From an uncultured Chloroflexota bacterium (GTDB taxonomy: Bacteria; Chloroflexota; Anaerolineae; Anaerolineales; Anaerolineaceae), in contig CADBKS010000034.1 in the NCBI GenBank assembly GCA_902795255.1, positions 1-19,620 on the forward strand: a DNA stretch of 19,620 nucleotides, read 5' to 3'. Of the stretch, positions 1 through 7,300 are shown piece after piece. The notes beneath the pieces were generated by a model. The model was not told where the DNA came from and searched no databases. It was given only the letters and a program-made list of their open reading frames with translations. Both the position numbers and the translations under genes were made by a program. Numbering within the stretch: the first letter of the stretch is position 1; every line of letters begins with the position of its first letter.

Positions 1-234
1 TATTGCGGACACTGCAAGCCCTGCCCGATGAATATCGATATTGCCATGGTCAACAAGTTTTATGATCTGGCCGTCCAGCAGCCGGTGGTCCCTGCAAGTG
101 TGAAGGCGCATTATGAGGCTTTGGAAACAACAGCCTCTGCCTGTATCGGATGCAGAGGCTGTGAATCCAGATGCCCGTTCGGTGTAAAAGTTTCCGAACG
201 GATGGTAAAGACAGCTGAATTATTTGGCTGTTAA
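1..234 (+). CDS. Aldo/keto reductase, C-terminal 4Fe-4S part (5' truncated by window)
   Basis: Only the last 77 residues are in the window; the frame is open from base 1. Two cysteine clusters are visible: a CGHCKPCP motif at the very start and CIGCRGCESRCP about 50 residues later. This CxxCxxC plus CxxCxxxCxxxCP pattern is the bacterial-ferredoxin-like C-terminal domain attached to the TIM-barrel of the COG1453-type aldo/keto reductases, which are cytosolic NAD(P)H-linked oxidoreductases with an extra iron-sulfur tail, typical of anaerobes. The catalytic barrel lies outside the window, so the substrate cannot be inferred. The 3' end overlaps the 3' end of the convergent glgB gene by 15 bp, leaving no room for a separate terminator. 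A free-standing ferredoxin is less likely because the linker between the clusters matches the aldo/keto reductase tail. Confidence 0.8.
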   Translation, partial: YCGHCKPCPMNIDIAMVNKFYDLAVQQPVVPASVKAHYEALETTASACIGCRGCESRCPFGVKVSERMVKTAELFGC

Positions 235-1974
235 AACGGCCTGCTGAATTCGGACAAGTATTCCGGAAAAGGGCGGAAGGTGCGCGGGCACTGTACCGCC
301 CTCTTTTTCTGTTCCGCCGTACTTTTCCCATCCGGTATGGATGATCACCTCTCCGCAGACCGGACTGACCGGTACGGTCTGATCTGAAAAATTCAGAATA
401 CACAGCAGTGTTTCATTTTCCGTACGGCGTTCATATGAAAAGACACAGGGAACTTTTTCTCCGGCATCAGTCCAACAGAAACTATCCCGATCCATCTCAT
501 GCATATAAAGGGTTTTTTCACTCATATAAATGTGGCTGAGATCTGCCATGAAACGGTGGAAAGAATCATGCGCAGGGTATTTCAGCAGATCCCAGTCCGG
601 TTCGCGGGTTTCATCCCATTCCCGAAACATCGCCAGTTCATTCCCCATGAAGTTCAGCTTTTTCCCGGGGTGTGTATACATATACAGGTAAAGCAGCCGG
701 GCCTGTTCGAATTGATCCTTGTAACTGCCCCACAGTTTGTCAATGATCGTCTTTTTGCCATGGACGACTTCATCATGGGAAAAGGGCAGAATATAGCGCT
801 CGTTATAGAAATAGTGAATGGAAAATGTGAGTTTGTCCGGCATTTTTCTGCGTTCGGATGGCGGAGCCTGCAGGTAATCCAGTGTATCGTGCATCCAGCC
901 GAGGTCCCACTTGTAATCGAAACCGACTCCTCCCTCTTCCACCGGCGCCGTAACTCCGGGGTATGCGGTCGAATCCTCCGCGATCAGGATTGCGTCCGGA
1001 TGCAGCGCATGCAGCCCTTTGTTCATGTTTTTCAGAAAGCTGAGTGTTGAGCCGTTGACGCCGCGGCGTTCATCACCCTGCCAGTAGATCAGCCGGCTGA
1101 CCGCATCCATGCGCAGACCGTCAAAATGGTATTCTTTCAGCCAGTAATTCGCAGCGGATTGAAGAAAACATGCGATTTCCCTGCGGGAATGGATAAAGTT
1201 GCAGCTGCCCCATTCGCTTTCACCGACGTCCGGATGCGGATATTCATACAGCGGAGTTCCGTCATACAGTTTCAGCCCGTATGCATCAACGGCAAAATGG
1301 ACCGGAACAAAATCCATAATGACGCTGATCCCGGCATGGTGGAGCTGATCGACCAGCGACATCAGCTGCGAAGCCGTTCCGAATCTGGATGTGGGAGCAA
1401 AAAAGCCCGTGTTCTGATACCCCCAGCTTCCGTCGAACGGATGCTCGGAAAGCGGCATAAACTCAGCGCAGTTGTACCCGTTTTCTTTAAGATAGGGAAT
1501 CAGTTCGGAGGCCAGTTCATCGTATCGGGGAAATTCTTTTCCGAATTTTCTCCAGGATCCCAGGTGTATTTCATAGATATTCAGCGGCTCATCACAGCGT
1601 CGGGTTCGTTTTGACACCCATTCTGCATCGGTGAAGTGATATTCCGAAAGGTCGCGGATGATGGAGCAGGCGCCCGGTCGGAGTTCCATGCCGAAACCGT
1701 ATGGATCACAGTGTTCCTGTCTGCCGTGGGGACCGTAGATACAGTATTTATACATTTGCCCGGCAGCAGCTTCTTTGACGAAACAGCTCCAGACCCCGCT
1801 TTGATAATACTGTTCCAAGGGTGTTTCTTCCCAGTTGTTGAATTCACCGGTGACAGTGATCCGCTGTGCGTTTGGTGCATAGGTTCGGAAGATAAAACCG
1901 TCATTTTCCCGGTGAGCGCCGAAATATTCGTAGGCGTCAAACACTTCTCCCATATAGAATTTCTGCAGATCCAT
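220..1974 (-). CDS. glgB: 1,4-alpha-glucan (glycogen) branching enzyme
   Basis: This enzyme makes alpha-1,6 branches in glycogen by transferring alpha-1,4 segments; it is cytosolic and belongs to GH13. An N-terminal CBM48 module (about residues 15-105, with a GEFNNW core) precedes the catalytic barrel. Barrel signatures include GYQNTGFFAPTSRFG, DFVPVHF, GLRMDAVS (nucleophile Asp290), ILIAED (acid/base Glu333) and LPFSHDEVVHG (Asp401), all diagnostic for branching enzymes rather than amylases. A C-terminal beta-domain follows. The length of 584 residues is short for the family, which usually has 620-730, so the extra N1 domain is absent. Two in-frame ATGs lie at 1980 and 1974. The ribosome site GGAG abuts the first and sits 6 nt before the second, so 1974 is chosen. 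No other glycogen gene is in the window. The gene lies behind the terminator of the upstream ABC operon and has its own promoter. Confidence 0.93.
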   Translation of the reverse strand: MDLQKFYMGEVFDAYEYFGAHRENDGFIFRTYAPNAQRITVTGEFNNWEETPLEQYYQSGVWSCFVKEAAAGQMYKYCIYGPHGRQEHCDPYGFGMELRPGACSIIRDLSEYHFTDAEWVSKRTRRCDEPLNIYEIHLGSWRKFGKEFPRYDELASELIPYLKENGYNCAEFMPLSEHPFDGSWGYQNTGFFAPTSRFGTASQLMSLVDQLHHAGISVIMDFVPVHFAVDAYGLKLYDGTPLYEYPHPDVGESEWGSCNFIHSRREIACFLQSAANYWLKEYHFDGLRMDAVSRLIYWQGDERRGVNGSTLSFLKNMNKGLHALHPDAILIAEDSTAYPGVTAPVEEGGVGFDYKWDLGWMHDTLDYLQAPPSERRKMPDKLTFSIHYFYNERYILPFSHDEVVHGKKTIIDKLWGSYKDQFEQARLLYLYMYTHPGKKLNFMGNELAMFREWDETREPDWDLLKYPAHDSFHRFMADLSHIYMSEKTLYMHEMDRDSFCWTDAGEKVPCVFSYERRTENETLLCILNFSDQTVPVSPVCGEVIIHTGWEKYGGTEKEGGTVPAHLPPFSGILVRIQQAVLTAK

Positions 1975-2005
1975 GTGCATCTCCGTAAGATCAGGGCTTT
2001 TTCCA

Positions 2006-2014
2006 ATTATATCA
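2006..2014 (-). promoter_or_regulatory. Extended -10 promoter of glgB
   Basis: The minus strand reads TGATATAAT, a perfect extended -10 (TGnTATAAT), 31 nt before the chosen glgB start. The -35 region would fall inside the upstream terminator hairpin, which fits an extended -10 promoter that does not need a good -35. It suggests glgB is transcribed separately from the transporter operon. Confidence 0.6.
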
Positions 2015-2020
2015 GCAGCT

Positions 2021-2053
2021 GAAAATAAAAAACCGCGAAATTCATCGCGGTTT
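2021..2053 (-). terminator. Rho-independent terminator of the PDE-ABC operon
   Basis: A perfect 9-bp stem (AAACCGCGA with TCGCGGTTT, 6-nt loop) is followed on the minus strand by a T-rich run (TTTTTATTTTC). It lies 38 nt after the stop of the last permease gene and just before the glgB promoter. Confidence 0.85.
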
Positions 2054-2090
2054 ATATTCTTCTCAGTTCGCCCGGGCGGACTTTGGGTGA

Positions 2091-2915
2091 TTATCCCTTC
2101 AGACCACCACGTGCGACACCGTTGACGATGTATTTGCGGGCGAAAAGGAAGAGGATCAGCATCGGCAGAACGACGATCGTTGCCGCTGCCATCATGACTT
2201 CGTTGCGGGCACCGCCCTCGGTCACGAAGTTGTAAAGCCCGAACGGCAGGGTGCGGACATTAGCCGAACTGGTGGCCAGCATCGGCCACAGGAAACTGTT
2301 CCAGCTGGCGATCGCATTCAGCAGAATGATCGTTACCAGTGACGGCTTCGCGATCGGGACCATGATCCGCCAGAGATATTTCCAGTCCGAGCATCCGTCT
2401 ACCCGGGCGGCCTGATAAAGGGAGTCCGGGACCGTATCGAAGAAATTCTTCAGAATATACGTATAAAAGATGCTGGACATGAACGGGATGATCATTGCCC
2501 AGAGCGTGTCATGGATCCCCCAGTTTACCACTGTCCGGTAGTTGGTGATGATGAGCATCTCAAACGGGACCATCATCATGGCCAGCAGGGCTCCGAAAAT
2601 CGCGGAACGTCCCGGGAAGCGCAGTCTTGAAAAGGCGAACGCGCCGAGGATCGTAGTAAAGGTACAGACGGTGACCGAACTAACGACCACCAGCAGGGAG
2701 TTCGCAAAATACCGCAGGAAAGGAGCCGTTTCAAAGGCGAATTTATAATTCGCGAAATTCAGGGATTTCGGTAACATCTGCGGCGGGAATACGCTGACTT
2801 CTGTACTGGTCTTGAACGATCCCGTGATCATCCAGAAGAACGGGAAGACCATGATCAGTGCGCCTAATGTAAGGAAAAGATAGGTCAGGATCGAAGATAT
2901 CTTTATTTTTTTCAT
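2091..2915 (-). CDS. ABC transporter permease, MalG/UgpE type (CUT1 family)
   Basis: An inner-membrane subunit of a binding-protein-dependent importer. The 274-residue protein has about six hydrophobic segments, the first at residues 10-32, and the EAA loop YQAARVDGCSDWKYLWRIMVPIAKP around residues 190-215, which docks on the ATPase. It ends with the GLKG-type tail common in MalG/UgpE/LacG proteins. The start at 2915 is preceded by AGAGGTG at good spacing, and 12 nt separate it from the permease gene upstream. The family transports sugars, sugar alcohols or glycerol phosphates; the sequence alone does not give the substrate. Together with the partner permease and ATPase it makes a complete membrane unit, but no binding-protein gene is next to it. 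Confidence 0.88.
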   Translation of the reverse strand: MKKIKISSILTYLFLTLGALIMVFPFFWMITGSFKTSTEVSVFPPQMLPKSLNFANYKFAFETAPFLRYFANSLLVVVSSVTVCTFTTILGAFAFSRLRFPGRSAIFGALLAMMMVPFEMLIITNYRTVVNWGIHDTLWAMIIPFMSSIFYTYILKNFFDTVPDSLYQAARVDGCSDWKYLWRIMVPIAKPSLVTIILLNAIASWNSFLWPMLATSSANVRTLPFGLYNFVTEGGARNEVMMAAATIVVLPMLILFLFARKYIVNGVARGGLKG

Positions 2916-2927
2916 ATATGCACCTCT

Positions 2928-3839
2928 TTAGTATTTCCACTTCTTCTGAATTAGCTGCTGGATCTGTGTGAAAATGAAAATGATCACGAACAGGATGATC
3001 GCAGCTGCGGCGGCATAACCGTATTTCGGTGGGGTGCGTCCGCGGAACTGGTCATAGATATAGTAAACCATGGTGTAGAGGTTTTTCCCGACACCCGGTC
3101 CGGAGAACAGTGGGAAGAGTTCGTTGAATACCTTGAAGGCACTGATCGAGTTGATGATCAGGACCAGGAAGATCGTCGGCGAAAGCAGCGGGACCGTGAT
3201 GCGGAAGAAGATGCGCAGGCTCTTTGCTCCGTCAACGCGGGCAGCCGTGTAGAACATCGGGTCAATGTTCTGCAGGCCCGAAAGCAGCAGGATGATCGTG
3301 AACGGCATCATGCTCCATATCCCGTAGATCGCCAGTGCCCAGAAGTTCGCCGAGGGCTGCTGCAGCCAGTTGACCGGCTCAATGTGGAAGATGCTCAGCA
3401 GCCAGTTGATAATGCCGAACTTGTAGTTGAACATGTATTTCCATGTCAACCCGACTGCCGTTACGGAAGTCACCATCGGCAGAAAGTAAGCTGTCTGGAA
3501 AAGAGCGCGCAGTTTTATATTCTTGTTCAGCAGTGTCGCGATCACGATCGAAAGACACATGGAGATCGGAATGGCGACCAGAACGTATTTGAAGGTGATG
3601 CCGATCGCGTTCCGGAAGTCGCGGCTGTTGAGAACATAAATATAGTTGTCAAGGCCAAAGCCGTCATATGCCCCGGTAAGATACTTGTAGTTCTTTTTGA
3701 AGGACATGATGAAAACATTGATGATCGGATAGAGTGAAAAAACGATCACCCCAACCGCAAAAGGCGCCAGGTACAGGAGTGGCTTCCACTTCTGCAGCGC
3801 CAGCCATAACGGGCGGTTTTTCTCTCTGAGAGTCTTCAT
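2928..3839 (-). CDS. ABC transporter permease, MalF/UgpA type (CUT1 family)
   Basis: This is the second membrane subunit of the importer, 303 residues with about six membrane segments. The first is at roughly residues 20-43, after a short basic cytosolic N-terminus. The EAA motif is YTAARVDGAKSLRIFFRITVPLLSP at about residues 200-225. The length and single-span N-terminus fit UgpA/LacF/AraP rather than the longer E. coli MalF. Its ATG overlaps the ATPase stop codon (ATGA), so translation is probably coupled. The order ATPase, permease A, permease B is unusual only in lacking a substrate-binding protein gene, which normally sits at the front of such operons. Confidence 0.88.
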   Translation of the reverse strand: MKTLREKNRPLWLALQKWKPLLYLAPFAVGVIVFSLYPIINVFIMSFKKNYKYLTGAYDGFGLDNYIYVLNSRDFRNAIGITFKYVLVAIPISMCLSIVIATLLNKNIKLRALFQTAYFLPMVTSVTAVGLTWKYMFNYKFGIINWLLSIFHIEPVNWLQQPSANFWALAIYGIWSMMPFTIILLLSGLQNIDPMFYTAARVDGAKSLRIFFRITVPLLSPTIFLVLIINSISAFKVFNELFPLFSGPGVGKNLYTMVYYIYDQFRGRTPPKYGYAAAAAIILFVIIFIFTQIQQLIQKKWKY

Positions 3840-4894
3840 CTGATGCGTTCTCCTGTTTCCGCGTCAAATACAAAAACACCTTTCCGGCGCAGGCCGATCT
3901 GTACCGTATCTCCGGCGTTCAGTTCCTGGTCGGAATCAACATACGCGCGGACCTCGAAATCACCGAGCTGGATATAAGCAAGCAGCTCCTTGCCCATGAT
4001 GAATCGGCGGTTCAGTTTCCCTTCCATCAGCGGCTCCCCGGTGTTGACCTTGAAGCTTTCCGCGCGGACCGACAAGTGGACCTTTTTCCCGTTCGGGACA
4101 TTTTCCAGACCGCTGAGCTTGCAGCAGGGGCCGCCGTCGATCCGGATCCCGCCGTTTTCGACCGTGCCGAATACTTTGTTGATCGGCGGAGTCCCGAGAA
4201 AGTCCGCAACAAATTCATTCGCGGGCTCGTCATAAAGCTCCTGAGGTTTCGCTTCCTGCTGCAGGACACCGAGCTTCATCAGGATGATCGAGTCGGAAAT
4301 GCTCATGGCTTCTTCCTGGTCATGGGTCACAAAAACGCTTGTAACACCGGTTTCCAGCTGAATGCGCCGGATCTCTTCGCGCATTTCGATACGAAGCCGG
4401 GCATCCAGGTTGCTCAGCGGCTCATCGAGCAGCAGGAGCTGCGGCCGCTTGATCAGCGCGCGGGCGATCGCGACACGCTGCTGCTGCCCGCCGGAAAGCT
4501 GGGCCGGTTTGCGGTTCAGAAAGTCTTCAACATGGACCAGCTTGGCCATCTCAGCTGCTCGTTCCTGCCGTTCAGCTTTGGATTTCCCCTGGATCTCCAG
4601 CGGAAAACCGATGTTTTCCATAACGGACACATGGGGGTACAGTGCATAGTTCTGGAAGACAAGACCGATACCGCGGTCAGCCGGTTCCAGATCCGTCACA
4701 TCGCGGTCATCGAAATAGATCTTGCCGCTCGTTACAGGAATAATGCCGGAGAGCATATTCAGAATGGTACTTTTTCCGCACCCGGACGGACCCAGAAGAC
4801 AGGTCAGTTCACCGGAATCCAGCACGGCGTTGAAATTTTCAACGGCAGCTGTTTTCCCGAAGTGCTTTGTGAGATGTTCGAGTCTTACTTCCAT
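3836..4894 (-). CDS. ABC transporter ATP-binding protein, MsmX/UgpC/MalK type
   Basis: A cytosolic ATPase that powers carbohydrate-type importers. Visible motifs are Walker [10 protein letters not shown] at residues 35-43, Q-loop Gln81 in FQNYALYPH, signature LSGGQQQR at 133-140, Walker B LLLLDEP ending at 159, D-loop SNLDA and the switch His191. Residues from about 240 form the regulatory TOBE/OB fold typical of MalK, UgpC and MsmX. At 352 residues it has normal family length. The start at 4894 follows an AAAGGTG ribosome site. It lies 19 nt after the phosphodiesterase gene and overlaps the next permease gene by 4 nt. ATPases of this group often serve several permease pairs, so its substrate range may be wider than this operon. 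Confidence 0.92.
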   Translation of the reverse strand: MEVRLEHLTKHFGKTAAVENFNAVLDSGELTCLLGPSGCGKSTILNMLSGIIPVTSGKIYFDDRDVTDLEPADRGIGLVFQNYALYPHVSVMENIGFPLEIQGKSKAERQERAAEMAKLVHVEDFLNRKPAQLSGGQQQRVAIARALIKRPQLLLLDEPLSNLDARLRIEMREEIRRIQLETGVTSVFVTHDQEEAMSISDSIILMKLGVLQQEAKPQELYDEPANEFVADFLGTPPINKVFGTVENGGIRIDGGPCCKLSGLENVPNGKKVHLSVRAESFKVNTGEPLMEGKLNRRFIMGKELLAYIQLGDFEVRAYVDSDQELNAGDTVQIGLRRKGVFVFDAETGERIR

Positions 4895-4913
4895 AAAAAT
4901 ACACCTTTCTTCC

Positions 4914-6224
4914 TCAGCAGTCCGTGAGGATCTCCCTGATTACATGGCCTTCGCATTTGTCCATGTTCAAACCGACCATAGCTGCCATTGTCGGCGCTTC
5001 ATTGATCATTTTTGTCCGCGGAATCACTGCGCCTCTCTGAATGGATGGCCCGCAGGCGAAAAATGTTGTCGTTTCGTTTCGCTCCGGCATATGACCGTGG
5101 CTTGCCACGGAGAAATAACGTCCGGGCTCCATATGCACTTTGAAAAGTTCTTCACCGTTGAGTGTCGCCTCAAATTCGGTCGGCTCTTCTTCTGTTCCTT
5201 CGATCACGAAATCAAGCGGACCGACCAGGCCGTAACGGTCCAGAACTTCCTGTTTCGTCATGACAACGCCGATCGGGAATTCCGGATCATCGCGCAGTTC
5301 AAGAAGCAGGTCATAGACTTTTTTATACATCACCGGATCGTCGGGGTCCTTCAGTTTGATCCAGCCGGACATACAGGTGGAGAAGCAGTAGGCATCATAA
5401 TCCACCAGCTCATTTTTCTCATTGACCCGGATCAGCCCTTTTTGTTTCAGCAGCAGATTCATGTTCAGATAGTGTTTGATATCCTGATGCCCATGGTCTC
5501 CGAGAATGACAAAATTGGTATTTTCATAGTCGCCGTATCTTTTGATGCTTTCTTCAAGAACGGCGAATTCCTCATCGTGTTTGCGGAGCTGTTCTTCCAT
5601 CTGCGGACCGTGTACACCGTAATTATGGCGTTTGGTGTCCAGATCGCACATTTTGACGTACATCAGATCCGGCTGTCCGTAGTCGCGGATGATGTCCGGC
5701 GCCAGCGCCATTGTGAAAAGGTCCAGACTTCGGTCCTGGCCTTTGATATAGCGGCCGTACTTCCAGAAATAACGGTCAAGCAGTTCCTGTGTGGCATTCC
5801 CGGTAAGAAAAGGCAGCGGGTCATAACCGGTATACCACATCGGCACGATCATCGGCATGTTGAGGTCAATATCCGCGCCGCCGGAAACCGGCCAGCTGAT
5901 CGAACAGGTCTTTTTGCCGGCACGTCGGGCGTAATCGAAGATCGTGTCGCATTTCAGGTCGCTGCGCTGGTTGTACCATGGCGCATTGTTGTTTTCGACC
6001 TGCAGTTTTTCATTGTGCGGTACGCCGTGCCCTTTGACTGTGTTGCCGGTGATGATGGCGCAGTGACATGGATAAGTGAATGACGGGTAGATCGGCTCGA
6101 CATGCTCGATCAGGGCACCGTCACGGATAACTCTGCCCATATGCGGCAGTGTCTTGATAAATTCAACATCCGAAGCGCAAAGCGCATCCAGCAAAAAGAC
6201 GAGTAATTTTCTTGATTTATCCAT
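4914..6224 (-). CDS. Alkaline phosphatase superfamily phosphodiesterase (nucleotide pyrophosphatase/NPP-like)
   Basis: The 436-residue protein has the complete two-zinc site of the NPP branch of the alkaline phosphatase superfamily: Asp13 near the N-terminus, nucleophile Thr50 in PSFTYPCH, the D-T-K-R-H pair Asp196/His200, Asp243-His244 in LGDHGHQ, and a last histidine in SHGHMP near residue 390. These enzymes cleave phosphodiester or pyrophosphate bonds. There is no signal peptide or membrane anchor, so it should be cytosolic, unlike most NPPs. It is the first gene of the operon with an ABC importer, which suggests it acts on an imported phosphodiester or phosphorylated sugar, possibly taking the place UgpQ has in Ugp systems; that role is inference. 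The ATG at 6224 has no good ribosome site. A phosphonoacetate hydrolase or phosphoglycerate-mutase-like activity cannot be excluded. Confidence 0.8.
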   Translation of the reverse strand: MDKSRKLLVFLLDALCASDVEFIKTLPHMGRVIRDGALIEHVEPIYPSFTYPCHCAIITGNTVKGHGVPHNEKLQVENNNAPWYNQRSDLKCDTIFDYARRAGKKTCSISWPVSGGADIDLNMPMIVPMWYTGYDPLPFLTGNATQELLDRYFWKYGRYIKGQDRSLDLFTMALAPDIIRDYGQPDLMYVKMCDLDTKRHNYGVHGPQMEEQLRKHDEEFAVLEESIKRYGDYENTNFVILGDHGHQDIKHYLNMNLLLKQKGLIRVNEKNELVDYDAYCFSTCMSGWIKLKDPDDPVMYKKVYDLLLELRDDPEFPIGVVMTKQEVLDRYGLVGPLDFVIEGTEEEPTEFEATLNGEELFKVHMEPGRYFSVASHGHMPERNETTTFFACGPSIQRGAVIPRTKMINEAPTMAAMVGLNMDKCEGHVIREILTDC

Positions 6225-6266
6225 TCTGTAGGCTTCTGTAATTATAAGATTTTTATTAATAAATTT

Positions 6267-6295
6267 ATTATAGCAGAAAACCGTTTTTAGAAAAG
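6267..6295 (-). promoter_or_regulatory. Candidate promoter of the PDE-ABC operon, poor -35
   Basis: A perfect TATAAT lies at 6272-6267 on the minus strand, 42 nt before the phosphodiesterase start. With 16-18 nt spacing the -35 would be TTTTCT, CTTTTC or ACTTTT, all far from TTGACA. A 14-bp AT-only palindrome (TAATAAATTTATTA, 6257-6270) overlaps the -10. A good -10 with a poor -35 is the usual layout of an activator-dependent promoter. Confidence 0.5.
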
Positions 6296-6300
6296 TTCTT

Positions 6301-6358
6301 TTTTCGGCCGTTTTCGGTCGATTTTATTGATTCGGATGAAAAGTTTTTTTTTCGGTTG
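6301..6358 (+). repeat. Three direct repeats TTTTCGGYYG upstream of the PDE-ABC promoter
   Basis: TTTTCGGCCG (6301-6310) and TTTTCGGTCG (6311-6320) are exactly in tandem, one helical turn apart. A third copy, TTTTCGGTTG, is at 6349-6358. The tandem pair begins about 6 bp upstream of the expected -35 of the operon promoter, where an activator would sit. The only regulator gene nearby is the tetR-type gene that ends at 6372. Confidence 0.5.
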
Positions 6359-6371
6359 TTTGAGGGACGGT

Positions 6372-6893
6372 TTATTTCCCGAGCGCTTTGATGGCGCTCT
6401 CAAGCTTATGCATGAATTCGTCCGGCGGAAGGACAGGTGTCTGTTTCAGCCAGCGCAGTATGGCTGCCTGAATGGCGTCGGTCAGAAACTGGATGAAAAA
6501 ATGCGAGTCTTCCAGCGGACCGATCCGGTCACGCATGATTTCCGGCAGGATCCCGCCGATCGCTGCGGCAAAATAGTCCCGGAATGCATTCTGACCTTCT
6601 ACCTGAAGAGCATTGGTATAAAAAGTCCGTTCGGAATAGAGATAAAAGCAAATGTCGGAAAGCAGCTGCCATCCGGAAGTGTAGTTCTGGGTTTTCATCA
6701 TTTCCAGAAATTCGGTCTGGAAGATCCAGTTTACAAGGTCGTATTTATCTTTGAAATGGTAATAAAAGGTTTTGCGGTTCATGCCGCAGCGTTCACAAAT
6801 ATCCCCGATGCTGATTTTAGCGAAGGGCTTTTCCCTCATCAGCGCTTTCATTGACTCTGCCATCGCGGTTTTTGTGATATTTGAATAAGCCAT
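6372..6893 (-). CDS. TetR/AcrR family transcriptional regulator, DhaS-like
   Basis: A 173-residue DNA-binding protein. The N-terminal helix-turn-helix spans about residues 26-52 (KISIGDICERCGMNRKTFYYHF), and the KTFYYHF recognition helix is typical of TetR proteins. The C-terminal region resembles the PF14278 (TetR_C_8) ligand domain of the DhaS group, some members of which activate dihydroxyacetone kinase operons. An ATG further upstream (6968) would add 25 residues with no family match and would run over the promoter. The start at 6893 follows AGAGGGATA, a good ribosome site. The gene has the same orientation as the PDE-ABC operon 147 bp downstream and is the best candidate regulator for it, and perhaps for its own promoter. 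Confidence 0.88.
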   Translation of the reverse strand: MAYSNITKTAMAESMKALMREKPFAKISIGDICERCGMNRKTFYYHFKDKYDLVNWIFQTEFLEMMKTQNYTSGWQLLSDICFYLYSERTFYTNALQVEGQNAFRDYFAAAIGGILPEIMRDRIGPLEDSHFFIQFLTDAIQAAILRWLKQTPVLPPDEFMHKLESAIKALGK

Positions 6894-6909
6894 TATCCCT
6901 CTTGATTTA

Positions 6910-6926
6910 AGTATACAACAGTTGTA
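6910..6926 (-). promoter_or_regulatory. tetR -10 element with overlapping TACAA-N3-TTGTA operator candidate
   Basis: The minus strand carries TATACT at 6915-6910, 17 nt before the tetR-type start. A 13-bp palindrome, TACAA-CAG-TTGTA (6914-6926), starts within this -10 and extends toward the -35. Size and position fit a TetR-family operator used for autorepression. The same half-sites and spacing recur over the -10 of the gene at 18567-19040. Confidence 0.5.
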
Positions 6927-7034
6927 AGTCGGGAAGCAGATTTTTGTTGATTCGGCCTGATGCACCAAAAAAATCCGGTTTCTCTGGCGGGACAGATACG
7001 CTTTGGCTAAAAATCATGAATTTTCAAAATACAC

Positions 7035-7062
7035 TTGACAGAGATCCCGGATCACATATAAT
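7035..7062 (+). promoter_or_regulatory. Promoter of tRNA-Asn
   Basis: TTGACA (7035-7040) and TATAAT (7057-7062) are both perfect consensus hexamers with 16 bp between them. The -10 ends 12 nt before the mature tRNA 5' end. This is the strongest sigma-70/sigma-A type promoter in the window, as expected for a tRNA. Confidence 0.9.
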
Positions 7063-7074
7063 TAGCACTGTTGA

Positions 7075-7146
7075 TCCTCGATAGCTCAACGGCAGAGCGA
7101 GCGGCTGTTAACCGTTAGGTTCCCGGTTCGAATCCAGGTCGAGGAG
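7075..7146 (+). tRNA. tRNA-Asn (anticodon GTT)
   Basis: A 72-nt cloverleaf: acceptor TCCTCGA/TCGAGGA, D arm GCTC/GAGC, anticodon arm with loop CTGTTAA (anticodon GTT), a 5-nt variable loop, T loop TTCGAAT and discriminator G at 7146. The 3' CCA is not encoded; the next bases are CAG. The middle pair of the T stem (51-63) is a C-A mismatch (CCCGG against CCAGG). The anticodon stem has one G-T pair. A consensus promoter and a perfect terminator make this a single-gene transcription unit. Confidence 0.95.
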
Positions 7147-7150
7147 CAGA

Positions 7151-7177
7151 AGAGCACTGAAAAGTGCTCTTTTTTTA
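7151..7177 (+). terminator. Rho-independent terminator of tRNA-Asn
   Basis: A perfect 8-bp stem (AGAGCACT with AGTGCTCT) closes a GAAA tetraloop and is followed by six T residues. It starts only 5 nt after the tRNA. Confidence 0.93.
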
Positions 7178-7243
7178 TTGCCGGTACCCGATCATCCGGT
7201 CAGCAGAAAAGGCCCCGTGCGGGCAAAAAGATAAAACAGCGGG

Positions 7244-7249
7244 TATAAT
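7244..7249 (+). promoter_or_regulatory. Candidate -10 box of the MBL-fold gene cluster
   Basis: TATAAT occurs 52 nt before the ATG at 7301, downstream of the tRNA terminator. No clear -35 hexamer is seen at 16-18 nt spacing. It is the only good -10 between the terminator and the gene. Confidence 0.4.
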
Positions 7250-7300
7250 TATAAAGAGCGCAGGACCGGTATCCGGGCTTGCGCATTTATTGGAGGATTG

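Noticed and set aside
4722..6083. A 453-residue open frame on the plus strand opposite the phosphodiesterase gene
   Set aside because: It runs antisense to well-supported genes, shows no family motif, and its composition is the mirror of the real frame; the minus-strand protein has a complete active site.
6301..6330. Terminator of the tetR gene at the CGGCCG-TTTT-CGGTCG hairpin
   Set aside because: The stem has a mismatch, and on the minus strand the following run is A, not T; the direct-repeat reading explains the sequence better.
6957..7034. A small gene or phage attachment site beside tRNA-Asn
   Set aside because: No duplicated tRNA 3' segment, integrase gene or coding frame with a ribosome site is seen on either side; the terminator directly follows the tRNA.
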